A DNA stretch of 64,000 bases from Flavobacteriales bacterium UBA2669 (GCA_002359215.1 DEMN01000006.1:248001-312000), one strand, 5' to 3'. Positions 52,793 to 62,692 are shown, counted from the first letter of the stretch. Numbers and translations are program-made. The notes: generated by a model from the sequence alone, not told the origin.

Positions 52793-54472
52793 CTATTTGT
52801 TAAGGATTAATTTTTTAACGTTTATAGCATTATTTGTTTTTACATTTAGCAAGTAAATTCCATTAGATAAGTTTTCAGGATTCCACTGAAGTTTGTGAGA
52901 ACCAGTACTCATAAACTTGTTGCTAATAATACCAACAGTATTTCCAACTAAATCAGTAACAAAAACTTCTACGTTGGTTTCATCACTTATGTTAATATCG
53001 ATGAATATTGTTTCTTTAAAAGGATTTGGATAAATTGTTAGCTCACTAATTTCATCTTTGTGTTCTTCTATACCTACTACATTTGCAGGTTGAACATTTA
53101 TGGTAAATCCTGTTTGTCTTAATACTACTCCGTTAGATCCTATTGAATCACAATAAGTACTTGTACAACTGTTAATACTATCTGATACTGTTAAACATAA
53201 TAAAAAAGGACCAGGAGTAGAGTAGGTGTATGATGGATAAGCTTGTGTTGAAGTATTACCATCACCAAAATCCCAGAAATAAGATAAATTAACACCTGTT
53301 GAGCTATTGGTAACTATAATGTTGTTAGTTATAGAATCTAAATACATAGTATAACCTGCATTGCATATTGAAGTTCCATTCACACCATTAACGATTACCG
53401 AGTAGTTCTTCCATTTATAACAAGAGTATAATGAGTCAAAAATATGTAAAACCACATTGTATGTTCCATTAGCAGCAAAAGTATGGTTTGGATTGTTCAC
53501 ATATATAGCATTATTTCCATCTCCAAATTGCCAGTAATGGTTTAAGCCACCGGTTGAAGTGGATGTGAAAGAAAAGTTTCCGTTTCCATTATCAGTATAA
53601 GTGAAATTAGCAACAGCAGTACACGGAGGGTTAGCTCCTGTTACAGTAATTTGTTGGGTTAACGTGTCATAACAGGGCATTAAAGAATCAAAAAGTATTA
53701 AACTAACATTGTAGGTTCCATTAGTAGTATAAGTGTGTGATGGATTGTAAATTGTTGAAGTATTTCCATCACCAAAGTGCCACTCAAAAACTGTTACTGG
53801 ATTATAGTTGTTGGAGGTGTTTGTGAAAGAGAAGTATCCGTTTCCATTATCTATGTAAGAGAAGTTTAAGTTTTGACTACATGTACTTGTAATGTTTGAA
53901 ATAGTTATTGTTTGCTGTGTAGTGTCAAAACAAGTTTGATTAGAATCACTGGCAATTAAAGTTACGGTGTATGTACCGTTGCTCCAGTAATTATGGTTGG
54001 GGCTATAGCCTGAAGAAAAATCTCCGTAATTCCAAAATTCTGAGAAAACTATTCCAGTAGTTGTAGATTGAAAGTTTACAGAGCCATTTATTGTGCTTCC
54101 GTAAGTATAGGTAAAACCAGCATTTATATTGCAATTCTGACCTGAAGTTACATTAATGGTTTGTGTTATTGAGTCCGTGCAATTAGAATCATTAATTATT
54201 AATTTAATACTATAAGTACCATTAGTAAATGTGTATGAAACGGTTGAAGTGTTTCCTAAATAAGCACTAGAATTACCCATTAAAATCCAATCATAATTTG
54301 CTGCAGTACTTGTTCCCGTAGAGGTGCTAGTAAATGTGTAATTCCCATTTCCATTATCGGTTGAGGTAAACGCTGCGGTACATTGTGCATACGTTGTTAG
54401 CGAGGCAAAACTAAAAAGCATTATCAGTGCTATTTGTTTGCTAATTTTTTTAATAGTGGCGATTGTTTTCAT
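52793..54472 (-). CDS. PKD-repeat secreted protein with type A T9SS sorting domain
   Basis: A 559-residue protein with a signal peptide (QIALIMLFSFASLTTYAQ), about five PKD-like domains marked by FxYTDNGNGNFSFTST, WHFGDGNTS, WQFGDGN and WDFGDGNTS, and a C-terminal Por secretion domain (LTIYPNPFKETIFIDI … GIYLLNVKTNNAINVKKLILNK-like end, positions about 52796-53050). Likely exported and anchored on the surface through type IX secretion. The PKD units are 85-90 residues long. Confidence 0.9.
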   Translation of the reverse strand: MKTIATIKKISKQIALIMLFSFASLTTYAQCTAAFTSTDNGNGNYTFTSTSTGTSTAANYDWILMGNSSAYLGNTSTVSYTFTNGTYSIKLIINDSNCTDSITQTINVTSGQNCNINAGFTYTYGSTINGSVNFQSTTTGIVFSEFWNYGDFSSGYSPNHNYWSNGTYTVTLIASDSNQTCFDTTQQTITISNITSTCSQNLNFSYIDNGNGYFSFTNTSNNYNPVTVFEWHFGDGNTSTIYNPSHTYTTNGTYNVSLILFDSLMPCYDTLTQQITVTGANPPCTAVANFTYTDNGNGNFSFTSTSTGGLNHYWQFGDGNNAIYVNNPNHTFAANGTYNVVLHIFDSLYSCYKWKNYSVIVNGVNGTSICNAGYTMYLDSITNNIIVTNSSTGVNLSYFWDFGDGNTSTQAYPSYTYSTPGPFLLCLTVSDSINSCTSTYCDSIGSNGVVLRQTGFTINVQPANVVGIEEHKDEISELTIYPNPFKETIFIDINISDETNVEVFVTDLVGNTVGIISNKFMSTGSHKLQWNPENLSNGIYLLNVKTNNAINVKKLILNK

Positions 54473-54672
54473 AATTCATAAGTTTTGGTGAATAATGACT
54501 CAAAATTGCTAATCAAATACATATTTTAAAAGTTAATGTTTTTCATTTCTTACGTGTTCAAATAATTTATTTGTTCAAAGTAGTAATTCTATGGGGTGTA
54601 AAAACAACATAATTCTGCTCAAGACAATTTTTGTCCAACAATTTCTTTAAATTCGTGGGCTTAAAAATTAAC

Positions 54673-54776
54673 TCATATAAAATGAAACGACCATGCTAAA
54701 AAGTTCCTCACAAATTGGAATGATTATAAAGGGAGTTACATCTGACTGATTTAACAAAATAAAATATAAACAGATG
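54673..54776 (+). repeat. Copy 2 of a dispersed leader element, in front of the DPP-IV gene
   Basis: Runs from ATGAAACGACCATGCTAAAA to AAACAGATGAAA, the start codon of the peptidase gene. The first 65 bases match copy 1 closely (GGAATGATTATA, AAGGGAGTT), but the 3' part with GAGCTATAGCGAG is missing. Confidence 0.75.
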
Positions 54777-56942
54777 AAATTATTTAAATTAGTGTTGTTG
54801 TTATTGGTAGTAACTACGGTTGGTGCACAAACAAAACAAGATATTACCTTAGAAGATATTTGGAAAAACTATAAATTTTATGCTCAGTCAGTTTATGGTA
54901 TTCGTTCTATGAATAATGGCGTAAATTTTACAACTCAAGAAAGAGATGATGAGGGAGTAAATTTAGTAAAACAATCGTATGTAGATGTGGATAAGACTTC
55001 TGTACTGGTAAATGCAGCCGATTTGGTTTTTGATGGAAATAAAATTGCATTAGAAGATTATGAATTTAGTGCAGATGAAAAAAAGATTTTAATAGCAACC
55101 GAAGTGGAAGCTATTTATAGATACTCATCAAAAGCATATAACTATATATATGATGTGGCTACTAAAAAGCTTACTCCTTTAAATACTAAAGAAAAAGTAA
55201 TGCACGCTACTTTTTCTCCTCAAGCAAGTAAGATAGCTTACGTTAAAAATAATAATTTATACTATACAGACTTATCTAACTGGCAAGAAATTCAAATTAC
55301 TTTTGATGGTAAGAAAAATGAAATTATTAATGGAGCTTCCGATTGGGTTTATGAAGAAGAACTAGAGTTAGTAAGAGCTTTTGAATGGTCGCCAGACGGA
55401 AATAAAATTGCTTTTTTTCGTTTTGATGAAACCAACGTAAAAGAGTGGAGTATGAAAATGTATAATAATTTGTACCCTGAAGAAGTTCGTTTTAAATATC
55501 CAAAAGCGGGGGAAGAAAATTCAAAAGTAAGTGTTCATATTTATCATTTAGAAGATAATAGTATTGTAGATATGAGTATTGAAAATGCTTATGAGTATAT
55601 TTCAAGAATTAATTGGACAAACGATTCTAAGCAATTGGCAATTCAAACTTTTAATCGTCACCAAAACGATTTACACATACAGCTTACAGATGCTTTTTCC
55701 GGTAAAGGAAAAGTAATTTTTAATGAAAAAAATGAAAAGTATGTTGAAGTTCCAAAAACAGAATTTTTAACTACTAAAAATCAATTGATTATTACTAGCG
55801 AAAAAGATGGTTTTAACCATTTGTACTTATATGATATTAATGGAGATTTAATTGCTCAACTTACCAAAGGAAATTGGGATGTTACCGATTATTATGGTGT
55901 TGATGAGAAAAAAGGATTGGTATATTATCAGTCGGCAGAAAAATCTCCATTAGAAAGACATATTTATAGTGTTAAATTAAATGGAAGTGGCAAAAAGCAA
56001 TTAACTGAAAAAAGTGGTGAGAATGAAGCTGATTTCAGTGCAACATTTGATTATTTTATTAATAAGCATTCGGATGCCAACTCACCTTATTATATTACGG
56101 TTAACGATAGAAATGGAAAAGTGAAAACTGTTCTTCAGGATAATGTCGACTTAAAAGAAAGAATGAAAGCCACTAAATTGGCTAAAAAAGAATTTTTTAC
56201 CATTAATGTAAACGACCAAAAACTAAATGCATGGTCAATTAAACCAACTGATTTTGATGAAACCATAAAATACCCTGTATTGATGTTTGTGTATGGAGGT
56301 CCAGGTTCTCAAACCGTTGAAGATAGTTGGGGTAGTTCTAACTATTTTTGGTTTCAAATGCTTGCAAACAAAGGATATATTGTTATTTCTGTAGATAGTA
56401 GAGGAACAGGAGCTAGAGGAGCAGACTTTAAAAAAGTTACCTACAAGCAATTGGGGAAATATGAATTAGAAGATCAAATGGCCGCAGCAAAATATTTAGC
56501 TACCTTGCCTTATGTTGATGGCAGTAGAATAGGAATTTTTGGATGGAGTTACGGAGGTTATATGTCATCTTTATGTATTACCAAAGGAGCAGATATTTTT
56601 AAAACGGCTATAGCAGTAGCACCTGTTACTAATTGGCGTTTTTACGATAGCATTTATACAGAAAGATACATGCAAACACCACAGGAAAATGAAGATGGCT
56701 ATGACGATAACTCTCCAATTAACCATGTTGAGAAATTAAAAGGTAACTATTTGTTAGTTCACGGTATAGCAGATGATAATGTGCATTACCAAAACACAAC
56801 TGAAATGACTATTTCTTTGGTAAAAGCTAATAAACAATTTACACAAATGGCTTATCCTAACAAAAATCATGGTATTTTTGGGGGTAATACTCGTTTACAT
56901 TTATATACATTAATGACTAACTTTATTTTAGAAAATTTATAA
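54774..56942 (+). CDS. Dipeptidyl-peptidase IV family serine peptidase (S9)
   Basis: A 722-residue secreted or periplasmic peptidase with a signal peptide (LFKLVLLLLVVTTVGAQ), an N-terminal beta-propeller and a C-terminal alpha/beta hydrolase domain. Catalytic residues are the Ser in FGWSYGGYMSS, the Asp in HGIADDNVHYQN and the His in NKNHGIFGGN; the substrate-binding Glu pair is in DWVYEEELEL. It removes dipeptides, and the peptide transporter gene follows after 24 bases, so the two form a peptide-use operon. Confidence 0.95.
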   Translation: MKLFKLVLLLLVVTTVGAQTKQDITLEDIWKNYKFYAQSVYGIRSMNNGVNFTTQERDDEGVNLVKQSYVDVDKTSVLVNAADLVFDGNKIALEDYEFSADEKKILIATEVEAIYRYSSKAYNYIYDVATKKLTPLNTKEKVMHATFSPQASKIAYVKNNNLYYTDLSNWQEIQITFDGKKNEIINGASDWVYEEELELVRAFEWSPDGNKIAFFRFDETNVKEWSMKMYNNLYPEEVRFKYPKAGEENSKVSVHIYHLEDNSIVDMSIENAYEYISRINWTNDSKQLAIQTFNRHQNDLHIQLTDAFSGKGKVIFNEKNEKYVEVPKTEFLTTKNQLIITSEKDGFNHLYLYDINGDLIAQLTKGNWDVTDYYGVDEKKGLVYYQSAEKSPLERHIYSVKLNGSGKKQLTEKSGENEADFSATFDYFINKHSDANSPYYITVNDRNGKVKTVLQDNVDLKERMKATKLAKKEFFTINVNDQKLNAWSIKPTDFDETIKYPVLMFVYGGPGSQTVEDSWGSSNYFWFQMLANKGYIVISVDSRGTGARGADFKKVTYKQLGKYELEDQMAAAKYLATLPYVDGSRIGIFGWSYGGYMSSLCITKGADIFKTAIAVAPVTNWRFYDSIYTERYMQTPQENEDGYDDNSPINHVEKLKGNYLLVHGIADDNVHYQNTTEMTISLVKANKQFTQMAYPNKNHGIFGGNTRLHLYTLMTNFILENL

Positions 56943-56966
56943 AAATTAATATAACACGTTAAACTT

Positions 56967-58559
56967 ATGAATCAACAACAAGATAATCAATTAGCAAATC
57001 ATCTTACTAATAAAGGTATAGACAGCAGTATGGTAATGGGGCATCCAGCAGGGTTGTTTGTATTGTTTTTTACAGAAATGTGGGAACGCTTTAGTTACTA
57101 TGGAATGCGCGCCTTACTTACCGTTTTCTTAATTTCCGAAATTGCTAAAGGCGGTTGGGGATGGTCTAATGAAGATGCTATGCAGCTTTATGCTTGGTAC
57201 ACAGGGTTGGTTTATTTAACGCCATTAATAGGTGGTTTAATAGCAGATAAATTAACAGGTTACAGAAAAGCAGTTACTATTGGAGCAGTAATAATGACTA
57301 TGGGACATGCTTCTATGGCATTGGAAGGAATAAGTGATGCTTTCTTTTTTGCAGGATTGGGTTTAATGATTATGGGTAACGGTATGTTTAAGCCAAATAT
57401 TTCTTCAATTGTAGGACAGTTATATCCTAATAACAGCAATAAAAAAGATGCTGGTTATACCATTTTCTATATGGGAATTAATGCAGGAGCGTTTTTAGGA
57501 ATGTTGTTGTGTGGTTATATTGGTGAAAAATACAACTGGCATTATGGTTTCGGATTAGCAGGAGTATTTATGCTTTTTGGCATGCTTCAGTTTTATTTCG
57601 GACAAAAAATATTTGGTAAAATTGGTTTATCTCCAAAAAACTTAGTTAAATATAATTTAGAAGTAAAAGAAGAGGTTAATAAAGTGGAGGAAGAAGAATT
57701 GCCAGCTAATGTTGTTAGAGATAGATTGGTGGTTGTTTCTGTTTTAATCGTTTCAAGTATTTTCTTCTTTTTTGCCTTTGAGCAAGCAGGAGGTTCAATG
57801 ACTATTTTTGCTAAGAATTATACCCAGCGGGTATTAGATGGAAGTTCTGGTTTGATTTTTAAATGGGTTGACGCTATTTTAACTATTTTCCCGGTTGCCA
57901 TTGTTACTTGGGTATTATATTCATTAGCAGTAAAAATTTATAAAAGATATCCCATTACTATATTATTTACCTCGCTTTCTTTTGTGATTATTTGGATATT
58001 ATGTATTTGGAAAGTGAATAGAGAGTTTTCTATCGAAGCAACAGAAGTTACTGTTTCTTGGTTTCAAATTTTAAATTCCTTTTTTATCATCACATTAGCA
58101 TCATCCTTCTCTAAATTATGGGAGAAAATATGGAATCCATCAGGACCTGTTAAATTTGCTATGGGATTAATATTGGTAGGTGTTGGATTTATAGCATTAG
58201 CTTACGGAGCAAGTGAAATACCACAAGGAGCAGAAACAGCTGCTGTAAGTATGGTTTGGCTAATTTTAGCTTACTTTTTTCACACAACAGGAGAGCTTTG
58301 TTTGTCTCCGGTAGGTTTATCTTATGTTTCAAAATTATCACCGGCAAAATTTGTAGGTTTAATTTTCGGATTATGGTTTACAGCTTCGTTTATTGCTAAT
58401 TTATTGGCAGGATATACCGGCTCGTATATTGATAAAATTTCACAAACTTATTCCATGTCAATTTTCTTTTTAATAATAGCTGCATTACCTATTTTCATTG
58501 CATTAATACTTTTATTATTCAATGGTAAGCTAACTAAGATGATGCACGGAATAAAATAA
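56967..58559 (+). CDS. POT/PTR family proton-coupled peptide transporter
   Basis: A 530-residue membrane protein with about fourteen hydrophobic segments. It carries the signature FTEMWERFSYYGMRALL near the N-terminus, the GGLIADKLTGYRK loop and the GNGMFKPNISSIVGQLY motif, diagnostic for the POT family of di/tripeptide symporters. It would take up the dipeptides released by the peptidase encoded upstream. Confidence 0.95.
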   Translation: MNQQQDNQLANHLTNKGIDSSMVMGHPAGLFVLFFTEMWERFSYYGMRALLTVFLISEIAKGGWGWSNEDAMQLYAWYTGLVYLTPLIGGLIADKLTGYRKAVTIGAVIMTMGHASMALEGISDAFFFAGLGLMIMGNGMFKPNISSIVGQLYPNNSNKKDAGYTIFYMGINAGAFLGMLLCGYIGEKYNWHYGFGLAGVFMLFGMLQFYFGQKIFGKIGLSPKNLVKYNLEVKEEVNKVEEEELPANVVRDRLVVVSVLIVSSIFFFFAFEQAGGSMTIFAKNYTQRVLDGSSGLIFKWVDAILTIFPVAIVTWVLYSLAVKIYKRYPITILFTSLSFVIIWILCIWKVNREFSIEATEVTVSWFQILNSFFIITLASSFSKLWEKIWNPSGPVKFAMGLILVGVGFIALAYGASEIPQGAETAAVSMVWLILAYFFHTTGELCLSPVGLSYVSKLSPAKFVGLIFGLWFTASFIANLLAGYTGSYIDKISQTYSMSIFFLIIAALPIFIALILLLFNGKLTKMMHGIK

Positions 58560-58635
58560 TTATGCTTAACTTTGAGTTTAATAAAGTGGTATCACTTTTG
58601 TAATGAGTTTCCAGAATTATAAATAAAATGTAAGC

Positions 58636-59190
58636 ATGAAAAAAATATTTAATAAAGCAATTATAGTATCTTCTGTAATAGTTAGTGGTTTAATAGCAAT
58701 GTCTTTTGTAGATAAAACTGATAACAATAATCAACAAGATAACAATCAGACTGAAACAGAATATAAAGCCACCATGGAAGGTTGGGAAGTGGATGTAAAT
58801 GTAGCTTATGAGTTATCTAAAAAGACAGGTAAACCTATTTTAGCAAACTTTACAGGTAGTGATTGGTGTGGATGGTGTATAAAACTAAAAAACGAAGTTT
58901 TTATAAAATCTGAATTTCAATCTTGGGCTAGAAAAAATGTAATTTTATTAGAATTAGATTTTCCAAGAAAAAAACAAGTTCCTGATGCAATAAGAGAGCA
59001 GAATTATGGTATGCAAAAAGCTTTTGCTGTAACAGGTTACCCGACCATTTGGGTATTTAACTTAACCAAATCAGATTCAGGTCAGTTTAATATTGATGCT
59101 ATTGGAAAAACCGGTTATGTTGCCGGTGGTCCTGCAAAATTTCAGGAGGGAGTTGATACGATGATTAAACAATATAAAGAAAAGAAATAA
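58636..59190 (+). CDS. Thioredoxin-like secreted protein
   Basis: A 184-residue protein with an N-terminal signal or anchor (AIIVSSVIVSGLIAMSFV) and a thioredoxin-like domain with the motif NFTGSDWCGWCIKLK (CxxC redox pair) and a cis-Pro in TGYPTIWVF. Similar proteins reduce or isomerise disulfides in the periplasm. It is separated from the transporter by 76 bases and followed by a terminator. Confidence 0.88.
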   Translation: MKKIFNKAIIVSSVIVSGLIAMSFVDKTDNNNQQDNNQTETEYKATMEGWEVDVNVAYELSKKTGKPILANFTGSDWCGWCIKLKNEVFIKSEFQSWARKNVILLELDFPRKKQVPDAIREQNYGMQKAFAVTGYPTIWVFNLTKSDSGQFNIDAIGKTGYVAGGPAKFQEGVDTMIKQYKEKK

Positions 59191-59211
59191 TTGATTGTTT
59201 TAATCTATAAA

Positions 59212-59243
59212 AAAAAGCAGCTAAATTATTTAGCTGCTTTTTT
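59212..59243. terminator. Bidirectional Rho-independent terminator
   Basis: Stem AAAAAGCAGCTAAAT / ATTTAGCTGCTTTTT between convergent genes, with A/T runs on both sides. Confidence 0.92.
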
Positions 59244-59278
59244 ATGTCAAAATAAAACCTAACAGGTTTAGTTATTGT

Positions 59279-59875
59279 TTAAGCAAATCTTTTTGCTACT
59301 TCATCCCAATTAATCACATTAAAAAATGCATTAATGTAATCAGGTCTTCTGTTTTGGTAGTTTAAGTAATAAGCATGTTCCCAAACATCAAGTCCTAAAA
59401 GAGGAGTTCCTCCACAGCCAATACCCGGCATTAAAGGATTATCTTGGTTGGCAGTAGAACAAATCTCTAATTTACCATCTTTTTTGCATAACCAAGCCCA
59501 CCCTGAACCAAATCTGGTTGCAGCAGCTTTAGCAAAAGCATCTTTAAATCCTTCGTAAGAACCAAAAGCAGCGTTAATAGCATCAGCTATAGCACCTGTT
59601 GGTTGGCCGCCTCCGTTTGGAGACATTACTTTCCAGAATAAATCGTGATTAAAGTATCCACCACCGTTATTTCTAACAGCAGTATTGTTCATGTCTAAGT
59701 TTTTTAGGATATCTTCAATAGATTTTCCAGCCAAATCAGTGCCTTCAATAGCAGCGTTTAAATTGTTAGTATAACCAGCATGGTGTTTTCCATGGTGGAT
59801 TTCCATTGTTCTCGCATCTATGTGCGGTTCTAATGCATTGTGTGCATAAGGTAATTGTGGTAATTCAAAAGCCAT
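59279..59875 (-). CDS. sodA: Superoxide dismutase (Mn-type features)
   Basis: A 198-residue SOD with the N-terminal ligand region EIHHGKHHAGYTNNLN, GGGYFNHDLFW, and the C-terminal DVWEHAYYLNYQN metal ligands. Gly at GGGYFNH and Gln in TANQDNPLM are the residues typical of manganese enzymes, rather than the Ala/Gln arrangement of iron SODs. It is followed upstream by peroxiredoxin and perR genes, an oxidative-stress block. Confidence 0.95.
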   Translation of the reverse strand: MAFELPQLPYAHNALEPHIDARTMEIHHGKHHAGYTNNLNAAIEGTDLAGKSIEDILKNLDMNNTAVRNNGGGYFNHDLFWKVMSPNGGGQPTGAIADAINAAFGSYEGFKDAFAKAAATRFGSGWAWLCKKDGKLEICSTANQDNPLMPGIGCGGTPLLGLDVWEHAYYLNYQNRRPDYINAFFNVINWDEVAKRFA

Positions 59876-59932
59876 AATAAGTTGTTTTTAATGGTTAGTA
59901 ATTTATTTTAAATAATCAAAAAAAGTCTGAAG

Positions 59933-60577
59933 TTAATTTAACTCCAAACTTTGAGATGACAAGTATTCAGCAATTCCTTCGTGAGTTGCTTTTAATCCTT
60001 GTTTTTCTTTATTCCAGTTTGCCGGACAAGCTTCTCCGTGCTGTTCGTTAAATTGTAGTGCATCTACCATTCTGATAGCTTCATCAACATTTCTTCCTAA
60101 CGGTAAATCGTTTACTAACTGATGTTTTACAATTCCTTCTTTATCAATTAAGAATAATCCTCTGTAAGCAATTAGCTCACCTGTAGCAATCATTTCGCCT
60201 TCTTCATTCCAATCAAAATCGCCAGCTAATACATCGTAATTCATAGAAATAGTTTTATTGGTATCTGCTACCAATGGGTATTTAACACCCTGAATTCCTC
60301 CTGCATTTTTTGGCATTTGTAACCATCCCCAGTGAGATTGTTCCGTATCTGTAGATACAGCAACCACCTCTACATTTCTACTTTTAAACTCTTCTAATTT
60401 TTCTTGAAAAGCAAACAATTCCGTTGGACAAACAAAAGTGAAATCTTTTGGATAAAAAAATAACACTACATATTTTCCTTTAAATTGTTCTAATGTGAAA
60501 TTATTCACAATTTCTCCTCCGTTAATTACAGCTTGTGCTGAAAATCCTGGAGCTTTTTTTCCGACTAATACGCCCAT
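59933..60577 (-). CDS. 2-Cys peroxiredoxin (AhpC/Prx1 type)
   Basis: A 214-residue peroxidase with peroxidatic Cys in FTFVCPTELFAF and resolving Cys in GEACPANWNK near the C-terminus. It reduces hydrogen and organic peroxides using thiols. The gene is only 5 bases behind perR and was probably transcribed with it under PerR control. Confidence 0.94.
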   Translation of the reverse strand: MGVLVGKKAPGFSAQAVINGGEIVNNFTLEQFKGKYVVLFFYPKDFTFVCPTELFAFQEKLEEFKSRNVEVVAVSTDTEQSHWGWLQMPKNAGGIQGVKYPLVADTNKTISMNYDVLAGDFDWNEEGEMIATGELIAYRGLFLIDKEGIVKHQLVNDLPLGRNVDEAIRMVDALQFNEQHGEACPANWNKEKQGLKATHEGIAEYLSSQSLELN

Positions 60578-60582
60578 TTTTT

Positions 60583-60990
60583 TTAATTTTTATTAGTTAA
60601 ACATTGATTACATTTTCCTTTTACATGAACTTGGGTTTCTTTTACTTCAAACCCTTTTAATTCGTTCATGGCTACATCCTTAAAATCATACTTAATATCA
60701 TATATTGCTCCGCATGAGGTACATTTAAAATGCCCATGAGCATCCATAATCGCATCATACCTTACTTCATTATCTTCAATAGTTACTGTTGAGGTAATAC
60801 CTTTATCAATAAATAATTTTAAGGTATTATAAACAGTGGTTTTAGATAGTGTAGGGATTTCGCCTACCAAGTTTTTGTAAATAAGATCTACGGTAGGATG
60901 GTTCATTTTTTCATACAAATATTCATAAATCTTAATCCTTTGATAAGAAGGCTTAATGTCATGTGTAGATAGATGTTGAGCAATATTCAA
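60583..60990 (-). CDS. perR: Fur family peroxide regulator PerR-like
   Basis: A 135-residue Fur-family repressor with helix-turn-helix (LSKTTVYNTLKLF), zinc-site cysteines CTSC and CNQC, and regulatory-site residues including the His in NHPTVD and Asp in VRYDAIMDAHGH, which is the position where PerR has Asp and Fur has Glu. Together with the peroxiredoxin and SOD genes downstream this supports PerR. A long palindrome lies in its promoter. Confidence 0.88.
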   Translation of the reverse strand: MNIAQHLSTHDIKPSYQRIKIYEYLYEKMNHPTVDLIYKNLVGEIPTLSKTTVYNTLKLFIDKGITSTVTIEDNEVRYDAIMDAHGHFKCTSCGAIYDIKYDFKDVAMNELKGFEVKETQVHVKGKCNQCLTNKN

Positions 60991-61005
60991 TTGGAATGAA
61001 TTTAT

Positions 61006-61024
61006 ATTTGTAACGATTACAAAT
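61006..61024. promoter_or_regulatory. PerR-box-like palindrome
   Basis: Perfect 19-bp inverted repeat ATTTGTAA-CGA-TTACAAAT, 16 bases upstream of the perR ATG. It resembles the A/T-rich Fur-family boxes and suggests autoregulation. Confidence 0.65.
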
Positions 61025-61082
61025 TTATGCTTATAAGCTGATTATAAAAAATGCAAAAACTTTATTTTGTTAAGATTTGTTA

Positions 61083-61435
61083 AGATTCCTGATAATTTTT
61101 TTGTGCCTCAAAAATTTCAGGAATGACGTTGAAGATTGTTTGGTGCAATTGGGATTGTTAAGTGATACAACTACTCTGTGCGTCATTCCCACGCAGGTGG
61201 GAATCTATTTTATTTATTGTAAAATGGTGTGAATTGAGGCAGGAGCAGAGGTAGTAGCAAGGGAGATTCCTGATAATTTTTTCATGCCTCAAAAATTTCA
61301 GGAATGACGTTGAAGATTGTTTGATGCAATTGGGTTTGTTAAGTGATTTAACTATAATCTGTTCGTCATTCCTTTACCTTTACCCTTACCGCCATTCCTT
61401 TACCCTTACCGTCATTCCTGCGAAGGCAGGAATCT
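61083..61435. repeat. Two copies of a MITE-like intergenic repeat
   Basis: Unit A 61083-61206 and unit B 61264-61435 share about 90 bases (for instance CCTCAAAAATTTCAGGAATG), start AGATTCCTGATAA and end with an opposite copy (GGGAATCT / GGCAGGAATCT). Unit B also contains a tandem CATTCCTTTACCCTTACCG repeat. The ends form inverted repeats; no gene inside. Confidence 0.7.
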
Positions 61436-61538
61436 AATAAAGTAATGTAAATTATAAAACAAATTACACTTTGTTAAAATTTAAAATGACAAGCTGCTTT
61501 TTAGTGCTTATTTGGCAAGGTGTGGAGGTTAGACTTTG

Positions 61539-61944
61539 TTACTTATTTTCCTTTAAAGAAAATTTAATAGGTAAGTTAAATGAAACACTAACTTTTTCTC
61601 CATTTAATAATCCAGGAATCCATTTCTCCATAAGTTTTATTACCCTGATAGATTCAGCATCTAAAAGAGGATCAACAGACTCTATAATTTCAATATTGCC
61701 AACACTACCATCTTTTTGAACAGTAAACTTTAATAATACTCGACCTTGAATATTCTTTCTTTTTGCTTTTTTTGGATATTTAACATTTTTACCAAGTGTT
61801 CCATTATTCCATTTACACCATTAGGATACATTGGAGCTTGGTCGAATATTATTATTTCACCATTTTCCTGTATAGCAGGTAGTAACACTTCCTTATAATT
61901 ATTGTTAGTAACAAAAGAACTGAGAGCAGTATTATTTTTTTCAT
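61539..61944 (-). pseudogene. TonB-family protein, broken by frameshifts
   Basis: The C-terminal frame reads GKNVKYPKKAKRKNIQGR … FTVQKDGSVGNIEIIESVDP … MEKWIPGLLNGEKVSVSFNL, a TonB C-terminal domain. Upstream the frame shifts by one base after NGIMEHL (CACTTGGT, about 61790), and again after the signal-like MKKIILLSVLLLLT start at 61944. Energy-transducing TonB domains carry energy to outer-membrane receptors; this copy should not be functional unless the shifts are sequencing errors. Confidence 0.7.
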
Positions 61945-62035
61945 ATGTATATTTTATATTATTTATAGTAAAGTGTTGTAAATTATGGTACGAGTTACGC
62001 TTCGCTAAACTCGCATCAGCAAGAGGGCTAGTTCT

Positions 62036-62617
62036 TTATTTTTTATAATAATCAATTTCATCCCTCATTAAATTTTCAATATCAGACCATAATTCTTTCA
62101 TACGTAATGCTCTTTCATTTTGCCCCATACTCTGCATTTTAATGGCATTTTTTTCCCAATCGTCAATCGTAGAAATATTATTTAGAACAGACTGAAACTC
62201 GTTAGTGAAGTCACTAATTAAAACTTTATATTCATTTATTTTAGGTAATAAATTTTTACTAGCTATTAATTTTAGCTTGTTAAGTTCTTGATTAATAATT
62301 ATAGTTGGTTGAAGTGATTTTTTAGTTGTTTCTAGCAAGTCAGCGTTTAGCTTTATAAGTGCTTCGTTAATTTTATCCTCGTCTCCTGTTAGAGCTATTG
62401 ACATAAATTCATTTGGTATTCCGTAAATCATTTTTGGATCAGTTCTAGTATTTAAACTAATCTCATCCATTTGATTCATAAAATTGGAGTATACCTCAAA
62501 TCTTTTTTCAATCGCTTTATCTGCTTTTTGATATTTTCTATTTAATAGAAATTGTACTATTCCCCAAGTCCATCCTATTATCCCTAATCCGATAATTAAA
62601 TAATCTTTTGTTTCCAT
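62036..62617 (-). CDS. Membrane-anchored coiled-coil protein of unknown function
   Basis: A 193-residue protein with one N-terminal membrane segment (YLIIGLGIIGWTWGIVQFLL) and a long, charged helical body (KADKAIEKRFEVYSNFMNQM … LKLIASKNLLPKINEYK). No family recognised. It lies between the broken tonB and the ABC exporter on the same strand. Confidence 0.65.
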   Translation of the reverse strand: METKDYLIIGLGIIGWTWGIVQFLLNRKYQKADKAIEKRFEVYSNFMNQMDEISLNTRTDPKMIYGIPNEFMSIALTGDEDKINEALIKLNADLLETTKKSLQPTIIINQELNKLKLIASKNLLPKINEYKVLISDFTNEFQSVLNNISTIDDWEKNAIKMQSMGQNERALRMKELWSDIENLMRDEIDYYKK

Positions 62618-62692
62618 TTTTTTCTGTTTGAGTATAACTAACAGCTACACGCTACTTCTTAAATCCCCTACAAACATACAAAAAATCCCAAA

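Noticed and set aside
61471..61719. Plus-strand frame of 82 codons
   Set aside because: It overlaps the antisense of the TonB-domain pseudogene, which has clear family similarity on the minus strand.
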